This document shows, piece after piece, positions 10,557 through 17,248 of a stretch of 64,000 bases of DNA. Where the stretch lies: the NCBI RefSeq assembly GCF_002003265.1, contig NZ_CP019687.1, positions 3,787,501-3,851,500 on the forward strand. The letters run 5' to 3'. The notes beneath the pieces are model-generated. The model did not search any database and was not told where the DNA came from. It saw only the letters and a program-made list of their open reading frames with translations. Position 1 is the stretch's first letter, and each line of letters begins with the position of its first letter. The position numbers were made by a program, and so were the translations under genes. The DNA comes from Paenibacillus larvae subsp. larvae (GTDB taxonomy: Bacteria; Bacillota; Bacilli; Paenibacillales; NBRC-103111).

Positions 10557-11084
10557 TTATTTAAATAATGGAGTAACATAGATTTCTATTATGGATGCCG
10601 TCACTAACAAACAACCAATCAAAAGTGTCAATATCATCATATGTTTAAATAAGTCTAACAAGACTCCTTTTGTATTTGCAAAACATAATTTCCAAATCAT
10701 TTCTAAACTTATAAAACCGATAGAACCACTCAATAATAATGCTGGGATTTCAAAAATACCATGAGGCAAGAGAAGGAAACCGATTTGATACAAGGGCACT
10801 CCATTCTGGAGACTCTCTATAATAGACCCGCTTAAAATAAACCCGTTAGACATCAAGTAGAACATGGATAGGAGTCCGAAAGAAAAAAAACCGGAAGCCA
10901 TAAGAAGACAAACCGTGACGTTGTTTTTCAGCAGCTCCAGTACATTGGTTGATGATACATAAGGTGTAACGGAGAATCCCTCTTTCGAAAACAGGCCGAT
11001 AATAAAGCCGACAGCAAAAAAGATTATGGATGCCAGTATGGGTCCCTTACTCATTCTCAGTGAAACGGTTATAGTTTTAATCAT
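10557..11084 (-). CDS. SpoIIM/DUF95 family membrane protein of the circular bacteriocin cluster (AcnE-like)
   Basis: 175 residues, four to five membrane helices. It carries the SpoIIM/DUF95 signature LLPHGIFEIPALLLSGSIG in its second half. DUF95 proteins occur in essentially all circular bacteriocin clusters and are needed for maturation, export or immunity; the exact reaction is not settled. Its ATG overlaps the stop of the ABC ATPase gene by four bases (ATGA, 11081-11084), so the two are co-translated and probably act in one membrane complex. Confidence 0.85.
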   Translation of the reverse strand: MIKTITVSLRMSKGPILASIIFFAVGFIIGLFSKEGFSVTPYVSSTNVLELLKNNVTVCLLMASGFFSFGLLSMFYLMSNGFILSGSIIESLQNGVPLYQIGFLLLPHGIFEIPALLLSGSIGFISLEMIWKLCFANTKGVLLDLFKHMMILTLLIGCLLVTASIIEIYVTPLFK

Positions 11085-11782
11085 GAGTAAATGTTCTCAA
11101 TCAGCTGTTCCATATGGTTCAATGAGTATTCACAAGAACGAAACTCCCGAACAAATTCACCATCATGAATAACCCCGATTGTATCGCACAAAGAATGGGC
11201 AAGTTCCAACAAGTGAGTAGATAGAAGGACCGTATTTCCCCGGTCTACATACTCCTTTAATAATGTCCGGATTGCTTTACCGCTTATAAGGTCAACTCCT
11301 GTTAAAGGCTCGTCAAGAATCAAAACCTTCGGCTTATGAATTAAAGCGGACGCGATAGATAATTTTTGCTTCATTCCATGTGAATATGTTTTGATTAACT
11401 GATCGCCTTCATGAAATAAATGTAATTTTTGTAACATTTCATTAATATATACATTTGTATCTTTTGAGGGAACTTGAAACATTTCCCCTACAAAGCGCAA
11501 ATACTCCATACCTGTTAAGTATTCATAGAGAACAGCATGATCCGGAACAAATCCTATATTAGCAGATAGTTCATTTAACGAATGGCTTTGTTCATTTCCA
11601 TCAATGGATACGGTTCCTGCAGTAGGCTTAAGCAACCCCGAAATAATCTTCAAAGTTGTTGTCTTTCCCACACCATTTGTCCCAAGAAGCGCATAGGTGG
11701 ACCCTTTTTTTACTTCAAAAGAGATATCTTTCAAGACTACTTTGTGCCCATACGTTTTATGTAAATGTTTAATCTTAATCAT
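11081..11782 (-). CDS. ABC transporter ATP-binding protein of the circular bacteriocin cluster (AcnD-like)
   Basis: 233 residues from the chosen start. Walker A GTNGVGKTT, Q-loop, the signature region YSHGMKQKLSIASAL, Walker B VLILDEPLTG and the H-loop LLSTHLLEL are all present, so it is an active ATPase. The family exports or provides immunity to circular bacteriocins together with the SpoIIM-like and large membrane proteins. I take ATG 11782 rather than a frame start 18 bases upstream because GAAAGGAT lies at the right distance. This ATG overlaps the stop of the upstream gene by eight bases. Confidence 0.9.
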   Translation of the reverse strand: MIKIKHLHKTYGHKVVLKDISFEVKKGSTYALLGTNGVGKTTTLKIISGLLKPTAGTVSIDGNEQSHSLNELSANIGFVPDHAVLYEYLTGMEYLRFVGEMFQVPSKDTNVYINEMLQKLHLFHEGDQLIKTYSHGMKQKLSIASALIHKPKVLILDEPLTGVDLISGKAIRTLLKEYVDRGNTVLLSTHLLELAHSLCDTIGVIHDGEFVREFRSCEYSLNHMEQLIENIYS

Positions 11783-13439
11783 GATTGGCGATCCTTTCAA
11801 ACAAATTGATTTTCTTTAAATAAAAGAACATGATAACATAATTGAGCAATGTAAAAAGAATAAATCCAGCTGATGCGGTATTCAATACAGTTGTTTGTAT
11901 TTCAGATTTGGTATACATCATATAAGCCGTTACACCAGTGATTTGCAATGATACAATAAAAATAAATCCACTGTACAAATGAGTAAAGGTTTGGGCTTTC
12001 CCTGATTCTCCGATCTCATAGTCATGTTCCCAATTTTTCTTAGGATATAGGGCAGTGCTGGAAATATAGACGAGACCGTATAAGAAACCAGATGTTGCAA
12101 ACATAACAAACAGACAAATGATCAGTGGCACCGAACACTTAAAGAGAAAAGCCAACAATACAGACATGAACACAGAAAATAGCAGAACGATTAAATTATA
12201 AATAGAAATTTTCGGCATCACCATTTGCCATGCATTTTTTATATTCGGTTGAAAAAGATGCTGATTTTTCAGCTCACCGTCTACTGACAGAACCATTTTC
12301 AGTGCATCACCAACCAATAGATAGGTGAAATGGGCAATCAGTACAGAAAAAGAGACAATAGCAATTTCTGGATAAGTGGAAAATTGGTTTTGGATGAAGG
12401 GGATCCCAAAACCTAAAAATACCATTAGCGCATAAAGCATATTACCAAAATTTCTGGCAAAAAATCCATGAATTCTTAACAAAAATAGGATATCTTTTTG
12501 GAAAATAGCACGGAATATTTTGGATTGATCATTCAACCTAATCTTAGGTGCACGGGTAACATCACTAATACCGGTATACGGGATCAAATCTAGTCTTTTT
12601 AAGGTGGCAGACCAGATATAGAACAGGATCATGATCACAAAGATTCCCACTGTGAAAGATAGAAACCCTGTCAACATATCGTGCTCATGATTGGCTATCC
12701 ATACATATGGGGTGCAAGTAAATATTTGTTTGAAAAGCGGCGATGCAAGAAAGTATTTGATGTTCTGAACCATATTTCCGTCTGACAGTACATAATACAC
12801 CCCATACCCCATAAGTAGAGGAACCGTCAGACTGATGACAAACAGGACGGATGAAATAATTTTGGAATGTGAAAGCTGCCTCCAAACATGGTTCATTATG
12901 TAAGGAATATAAGAAAAGAGCATGGCAAATAAACAAGTAAAGGTGAAATAAATGAATCCTATAAGAAAGATAAACAATGGGTGAACAGTTGTCTGTTGAA
13001 TGGCAAAGAGTATTATAAAAACCGGAAACACAAAGAGGTACCATACACATATACTTTTGATAACAGATTTTAATACAAAGGCAGAAAAAAGTTGTAAAAA
13101 CCGGACTTCTTCTAATTGATGGATGAATTTCCGCGTATCCAGCAAGAAAATTTTTTTATTTTTTTTGAAAAAGTCCATCGTCCAGAGCAGCTGTTCGAGA
13201 AAGATCGCAATGAGTATAAACTGACTCCAGGTATTTAGCGGCAGCTCAATGAAACGTGTTCCCAACATAACAACAAGAGTTAACAAACATAAATAAACTA
13301 GTAAAAGGGCAATTCCAATACTATACCATGTTCTTCTTCCAACTGTTTCAAGATTCCAGTCATCTTTCATTTTACGAATGGATGATAACGAATTATGTTT
13401 AATAAGAGAAATGATCCGCTTTACTATTCTGTTCATCAT
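11775..13439 (-). CDS. Large multi-spanning membrane protein of the circular bacteriocin cluster (AcnC-like)
   Basis: 554 residues, with a basic N-terminus and about 12 hydrophobic segments spread along the length; no soluble catalytic domain. In this cluster class a membrane protein of this size directly follows the precursor gene and is thought to take part in circularisation and/or export. The function of the family is not biochemically defined. The start has AAGGAATG upstream. It is coupled to the ATPase gene by an eight-base overlap. AT-rich and clearly different in base composition from the flanking leu genes. Confidence 0.8.
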   Translation of the reverse strand: MMNRIVKRIISLIKHNSLSSIRKMKDDWNLETVGRRTWYSIGIALLLVYLCLLTLVVMLGTRFIELPLNTWSQFILIAIFLEQLLWTMDFFKKNKKIFLLDTRKFIHQLEEVRFLQLFSAFVLKSVIKSICVWYLFVFPVFIILFAIQQTTVHPLFIFLIGFIYFTFTCLFAMLFSYIPYIMNHVWRQLSHSKIISSVLFVISLTVPLLMGYGVYYVLSDGNMVQNIKYFLASPLFKQIFTCTPYVWIANHEHDMLTGFLSFTVGIFVIMILFYIWSATLKRLDLIPYTGISDVTRAPKIRLNDQSKIFRAIFQKDILFLLRIHGFFARNFGNMLYALMVFLGFGIPFIQNQFSTYPEIAIVSFSVLIAHFTYLLVGDALKMVLSVDGELKNQHLFQPNIKNAWQMVMPKISIYNLIVLLFSVFMSVLLAFLFKCSVPLIICLFVMFATSGFLYGLVYISSTALYPKKNWEHDYEIGESGKAQTFTHLYSGFIFIVSLQITGVTAYMMYTKSEIQTTVLNTASAGFILFTLLNYVIMFFYLKKINLFERIANHD

Positions 13440-13516
13440 TTACTTCATTCCTTGTTTGTAGTATGGGGGAGAGCCTTTTATGCTTTTATACAGAAAGTAT
13501 TACTTTATGTTTCAGT

Positions 13517-13852
13517 TTACCAAGCAGCAGCGTATTTTTTACCATATTTTTTGATCATTGTTTTAGCTGTTGCAACAATTGCATAAGAAACAGCACCGGC
13601 TCCTGTTACAATACCAATTAAAGAGATAATAGATGCAATTGTTGAAGCTGCATCAATGATATCAATTGCTTTTTTCGCTGCAGCAGTTGAGATGCCTAAA
13701 GTAGAGGCTAGCTCAGCATTGCCTGAAAAGCCCTGAACAGGTGTAACACCCAGATTTGTACCAGTTAATAGAAACATATATAACAATGAAGTGCTCACTA
13801 GGCCCAAACCAAGAAGTACAATGACTTTTTTGTTAGACTTTACCAAATTCAT
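13517..13852 (-). CDS. Circular bacteriocin precursor, amylocyclicin-like
   Basis: 111 residues: a 47-residue leader and a 64-residue mature part that starts with LASTLGISTAAAKKAID and ends with KKYGKKYAAAW. From memory this mature part equals amylocyclicin of Bacillus velezensis FZB42 except for V instead of I at mature position 41. In the family, leader removal is followed by a head-to-tail bond (here Leu1-Trp64). The product is a compact four-helix, cationic peptide that permeabilises Gram-positive membranes. The helical alanine/isoleucine-rich stretches and the C-terminal lysine cluster are visible. Start supported by GGAGATG. Preceded by an AcnB-like and followed by an AcnC-like gene. 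Confidence 0.93.
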   Translation of the reverse strand: MNLVKSNKKVIVLLGLGLVSTSLLYMFLLTGTNLGVTPVQGFSGNAELASTLGISTAAAKKAIDIIDAASTIASIISLIGIVTGAGAVSYAIVATAKTMIKKYGKKYAAAW

Positions 13853-13898
13853 TTCCCAACATCTCCAATCTCATAAATTTATAATAAAATCCAGTACC

Positions 13899-14459
13899 TT
13901 ACTCTCCCCCTGTACTGAATGTTATTAACAATATTTTGAGTATAAGAAAACTAAAGGCCAGGACAACTCTTTTATTTTTATTCAGATCCGTTAACTTGCC
14001 ACTTAAAAAATATAGAATAATAGTGGATAGAATAATAAATGGATCGAACAAATAGAGTCCGCTGCCTTTTAATGAATAGATTAAACTAGGATCATTCGTA
14101 AACACATTAACGGTTGCCATAACAAGCATTTTAAAAGAAGTAACTAAAGTGGTAAGCGTGTAAAGCAGGAGGTAAGTTTTTTTCGGTTTTTTTGAGCCCA
14201 AAAAAAAACCAATCAGATAAAGAAAAAAACCACCGATTAAAAGTTCAATGAAAATGGCAAGAACAGAGAATCCTTGGATGGCAATCACAACAATTTGGAT
14301 AATATCGCCATCTATATCTGGAAGGTCATGTTGTTTGGCAGAGGAGTGATAGATTTCGAGTACTTTTTCATAAATACTTACTTGAAATAGAATGGCAGAA
14401 AGCAAAATGGAGATAACAGCTAAGAAAACCAGTTTTTTGTTACTTATTTTCTCAATCAT
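13899..14459 (-). CDS. Membrane protein, first gene of the circular bacteriocin operon (AcnB-like)
   Basis: 186 residues from ATG 14459, with about five membrane helices (VFLAVISILLSAILF, VVIAIQGFSVLAIFIELLIGGFFLYLIGFFLG, and others). In amylocyclicin-type clusters a hydrophobic protein precedes the precursor gene; its role in maturation is not defined. I prefer this ATG because AAGGAGG (14474-14480) precedes it, though at a long 14-nt spacing. An ATG at 14504 would add 15 residues but has no ribosome binding site. Confidence 0.7.
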   Translation of the reverse strand: MIEKISNKKLVFLAVISILLSAILFQVSIYEKVLEIYHSSAKQHDLPDIDGDIIQIVVIAIQGFSVLAIFIELLIGGFFLYLIGFFLGSKKPKKTYLLLYTLTTLVTSFKMLVMATVNVFTNDPSLIYSLKGSGLYLFDPFIILSTIILYFLSGKLTDLNKNKRVVLAFSFLILKILLITFSTGGE

Positions 14460-14580
14460 ATCATTAAGTTTTACCTCCTTATTAAGGAAATCGATGTAAA
14501 ACATTTGCGGCTAAATCGTTAATTAAAGCGAAATGAGTTTCTGAATTTATATATTTTTACATTACAGGTATATATTTGTA

Positions 14581-14609
14581 ATTCTAAGGTGCTAAAACGG
14601 ATTAGTCAA
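14581..14609 (-). promoter_or_regulatory. Promoter of the circular bacteriocin operon
   Basis: Read on the minus strand: TTGACT (14609-14604), exact 17-bp spacer, TAGAAT (14586-14581). Transcription would start near 14574 and leave a leader of about 115 nt. The -35 box touches the palindrome at 14610-14649. Confidence 0.75.
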
Positions 14610-14649
14610 TATCCAGATGAAATATGTCTTAAGACATCTCATCAGGATA
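14610..14649. promoter_or_regulatory. 40-bp interrupted palindrome next to the bacteriocin promoter
   Basis: Outer arms TATCC (14610-14614) and GGATA (14645-14649), middle arms GATGA (14616-14620) and TCATC (14639-14643), and a perfect 14-bp centre ATGTCTTAAGACAT (14624-14637). It directly abuts the -35 box of the bacteriocin promoter, the usual place for an activator or repressor. It could also form a hairpin at the end of a transcript; no T-tract follows. Confidence 0.6.
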
Positions 14650-14810
14650 CTTAACCTTAATCTGGTCTTTAGGATATTCCGGGAGAAAAAGTTCTTTTAA
14701 AGGATTTATAGGTTTATCCTATAAAAGTAATAGCTTTTATATCTTAGTCAACTAATGGCAAATATGATACAACTAGATATAGCGAAGTAACAATGGGGAG
14801 TGAACGAGAG

Positions 14811-15899
14811 ATGGCAGACGCAAAAAAAATAGCAATCCTTGCAGGAGACGGTATTGGCCCTGAAGTGGTAGCAGAAGCCGAGAAAGTGCTAAAGCGTACC
14901 GAAGAACTATTCGGATACCGGTTTGAAACGGAACACGGCATTTTTGGTGGCATTGCCATTGACAAGAAAGGAACTCCGCTGCCTCAGGATACATTGAAGC
15001 TGTGTCAACAAGCGGATGCCGTGCTTCTGGGGGCGGTTGGCGGGACCAAATGGGACAACAATCCCAAAGATCTGCGACCCGAAACAGGACTGCTCGGAAT
15101 CCGTAAAGCCCTCGGTCTGTTTTCCAATATTCGACCGGCTGTTGTATTTGATTGCTTGAAGGAAGCCTCTACCTTAAAGCCTGAAGTGCTGGAGGGAACC
15201 GACCTGATCGTGGTCCGGGAACTTACAGGCGGAATATATTTCGGAGAGAAGCTCCGCCGCAATTCAGAGAACGGTCAGGAGGCTGTCGACACTTGCGTCT
15301 ACAACGTTCAGGAGGTTGAGCGCATCGTGCGCCAAGCCTTTAACATCGCACGCACTCGCCGGAAGAAGCTCGCTTCCGTAGATAAGGCCAATGTACTTGA
15401 AACCTCGCGCCTTTGGAGGGAGACCGTGAATCGGGTTTCAGCCGACTACCCGGATGTTGAACTTGAGCATGTACTCGTCGACAACTGCGCGATGCAGTTG
15501 CTTCGCCGCCCGGCCAGCTTTGATGTCATTGTTACCGAGAATATGTTTGGTGACATTTTGAGTGATGAAGCGGCCATGCTCACCGGTTCAATCGGAATGC
15601 TCTCCTCAGCCTCTCTCGGGGAAGGAAGCTTTGGCCTCTACGAACCCGTTCACGGATCGGCCCCCGATATCGCAGGGCAAGGTATTGCTAATCCGATTGC
15701 CACCATTTTATCGGTAGCTCTGATGTTCCGTCTGACCTTCGGGTATCACGAAGCAGCGGACTGCATCGAGCGCGCGGTTAAAGAAATACTCGATGCCGGA
15801 CACCGTACAGGCGATATTGCCATAGACCGCTCTAAAGCATTAGGAACGGCAAAGATGGGTGATCTGATTATCGGGGTGATGAAAAAACATAACAAATAG
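14811..15899 (+). CDS. leuB: 3-isopropylmalate dehydrogenase
   Basis: 362 residues. It oxidises and decarboxylates 3-isopropylmalate using NAD+. Markers are [12 protein letters not shown] near the N-terminus, the substrate-binding [14 protein letters not shown] and [10 protein letters not shown], the metal-binding aspartates in DNCAMQL and [12 protein letters not shown], and [16 protein letters not shown] choose ATG 14811, not the ATG at 14793, because the GGGGAGTGA between them is the ribosome binding site. It is separated from leuA by the bacteriocin cluster and must have its own promoter, of which I see no strong example. leuC and leuD do not follow. Confidence 0.95.
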   Translation: MADAKKIAILAGDGIGPEVVAEAEKVLKRTEELFGYRFETEHGIFGGIAIDKKGTPLPQDTLKLCQQADAVLLGAVGGTKWDNNPKDLRPETGLLGIRKALGLFSNIRPAVVFDCLKEASTLKPEVLEGTDLIVVRELTGGIYFGEKLRRNSENGQEAVDTCVYNVQEVERIVRQAFNIARTRRKKLASVDKANVLETSRLWRETVNRVSADYPDVELEHVLVDNCAMQLLRRPASFDVIVTENMFGDILSDEAAMLTGSIGMLSSASLGEGSFGLYEPVHGSAPDIAGQGIANPIATILSVALMFRLTFGYHEAADCIERAVKEILDAGHRTGDIAIDRSKALGTAKMGDLIIGVMKKHNK

Positions 15900-15913
15900 G
15901 GGAAAGAAGAAGG

Positions 15914-15945
15914 CCTTAAAGTCTCCACCACTTTAAGGTCTTTTT
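15914..15945 (+). terminator. Terminator after leuB
   Basis: CCTTAAAGT (15914-15922) and ACTTTAAGG (15930-15938), 7-nt loop, then a T-rich tract. Confidence 0.85.
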
Positions 15946-16015
15946 CTTTTAAAACCCTTATACCAACTAGATTTAAATATTAGAATAACCATTTTCAACC
16001 AAAATTATGGACGAT

Positions 16016-16030
16016 TTATAATAATTATAA
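16016..16030. promoter_or_regulatory. Perfect Per box upstream of the peroxiredoxin
   Basis: TTATAATAATTATAA is an exact match to the 15-bp PerR consensus TTATAATNATTATAA known from Bacillus. It lies about 20 bp upstream of the -35 box of the peroxiredoxin promoter. PerR would repress here until metal-catalysed oxidation by peroxide releases it. Fur or Zur sites are related in sequence, but this one fits PerR best. Confidence 0.75.
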
Positions 16031-16049
16031 TATAATACTTGATTTAATA

Positions 16050-16078
16050 TTGACTTTCTTCTAGGCAAATGATACGAT
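16050..16078 (+). promoter_or_regulatory. Promoter of the peroxiredoxin gene
   Basis: TTGACT (16050-16055), 17-bp spacer, TACGAT (16073-16078); start of transcription near 16085, 39 bases before the coding region. Confidence 0.65.
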
Positions 16079-16123
16079 CGAAACAGATTGAAATGAACCA
16101 TTTTTGAAGGAGGAATTGTACAA

Positions 16124-16669
16124 ATGGCTGAACGTTTAGTAGGCAAAAAAGCTCCAGATTTTACTATGGAAACTGCACACGGTGATGCTACCGGCTTTGG
16201 TAAAGTATCCCTTTCCGACTATAAAGGCAAGTGGCTGGTATTCTTCTTCTACCCACTTGATTTCACTTTCGTTTGTCCGACTGAGATCACTGCACTCAGT
16301 GATGCGGCTGCTCAATTCAGAGATCTGAATACGGAAATTCTGGCTGTTTCAACAGACAGCATTCATTCCCATAAAGCTTGGATCAATGCTCCAAAGAATG
16401 ACGGGGGTCTTGGAAAAGTGAACTTCCCGATCGCTTCCGATATTACTAAGTCCGTAGCACGCGATTATGGTGTCCTGATTGAAGAGGAAGGCGTAGCCCT
16501 TCGCGGACTGTTCATCATCAACCCTGAAGGTGAGCTGAAATATCAAGTGGTGAACCATAATGATGTAGGCCGCAGTGTAGAAGAAACACTTCGCGTTCTG
16601 CAAGCCCTGCAATCTGGTGGTCTTTGCCCAATGAACTGGAAACCGGGGGACAAAAACCTGGAAGTCTAA
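16124..16669 (+). CDS. 2-Cys peroxiredoxin (AhpC/Prx1 class)
   Basis: 181 residues. A cytosolic thiol peroxidase reducing hydrogen peroxide and organic peroxides. The peroxidatic Cys51 is in FTFVCPTE with its conserved Pro/Thr environment, and the resolving Cys168 is in GGLCPMNW; the C-terminal tail ends KPGDKNLEV. AAGGAGGAATT ribosome binding site. No ahpF reductase follows, so thioredoxin is the likely electron donor. Single gene between its own promoter (with Per box) and a terminator. It could be called ahpC, but Paenibacillus often has more than one such protein, so I leave the symbol blank. Confidence 0.93.
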   Translation: MAERLVGKKAPDFTMETAHGDATGFGKVSLSDYKGKWLVFFFYPLDFTFVCPTEITALSDAAAQFRDLNTEILAVSTDSIHSHKAWINAPKNDGGLGKVNFPIASDITKSVARDYGVLIEEEGVALRGLFIINPEGELKYQVVNHNDVGRSVEETLRVLQALQSGGLCPMNWKPGDKNLEV

Positions 16670-16720
16670 GCTTGTAAGGGATAGGCTGATTTACGTACAG
16701 GACGTATCCTTCATTTCTAT

Positions 16721-16756
16721 AACCTTTTTTCTGCTGCGGCAGGGAAGAGGTTTTTT
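16721..16756 (+). terminator. Terminator after the peroxiredoxin gene
   Basis: AACCTTTTTTCTGC (16721-16734) pairs, with G-T wobbles, with GCAGGGAAGAGG (16739-16750); T6 follows. Confidence 0.75.
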
Positions 16757-16813
16757 CATCTTCTTCTTCCTGATATACTCAATATAAGAGGCAACTAGGA
16801 AGGGGAGTTCTTC

Positions 16814-17209
16814 ATGATGGATATGCCCGCGCATTTGCTTTATACTCCTGATCATTTATGGGTAAGAATCGACGGTAACCGGGCCATGATTGGTATTACG
16901 GAATACGCACAGGAAGAGTTGGGTATTGTGGTTTTTGCGGAGCTTCCTCCCCTTGGGGAGAAGGTTCGGACAGGCCTCTATATGAGCATGGTGGAATCCG
17001 CAAAACAGGATATGGATATTATCGCCCCGGTATCCGGTACGGTTGTACTGGTCAATCAGGCTTTGGCGTCCAATCCAATGCATATTAACACCTCTCCCTA
17101 CGAATATGGATGGATACTGGTAATTGAAATGAGCCGTCCGGAAGAGATGGAAAAATTATGGGATGCAAAAACCTACCAGGAAGCTTATGCGACCTGTAGA
17201 GGGGAATAA
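16814..17209 (+). CDS. GcvH-like lipoyl-domain protein (second copy)
   Basis: 131 residues, the size of glycine cleavage H protein. It has the H-protein start LLYTPDHLWVRIDG and a lipoyl hairpin, VESAKQDMDIIAPVSG, with the modifiable lysine at position 64. The canonical gcvH of this genome lies at 30654. This copy diverges after the lysine (QDMD instead of TVSD) and has a tail of different sequence. It is monocistronic, far from gcvT/gcvP. It could carry lipoate for the glycine system, act in lipoate relay to other complexes, or serve an unknown GcvH-like function. Confidence 0.8.
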   Translation: MMDMPAHLLYTPDHLWVRIDGNRAMIGITEYAQEELGIVVFAELPPLGEKVRTGLYMSMVESAKQDMDIIAPVSGTVVLVNQALASNPMHINTSPYEYGWILVIEMSRPEEMEKLWDAKTYQEAYATCRGE

Positions 17210-17210
17210 A

Positions 17211-17248
17211 AAAATCTGGCGAGGAAGAATCCTTTGCCAGATTTTTTT
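17211..17248. terminator. Bidirectional terminator between the gcvH-like and GH15 genes
   Basis: AAAATCTGGC (17211-17220) and GCCAGATTTT (17236-17245), with A- and T-rich flanks. It overlaps the stop codon of the convergent GH15 gene. Confidence 0.85.
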
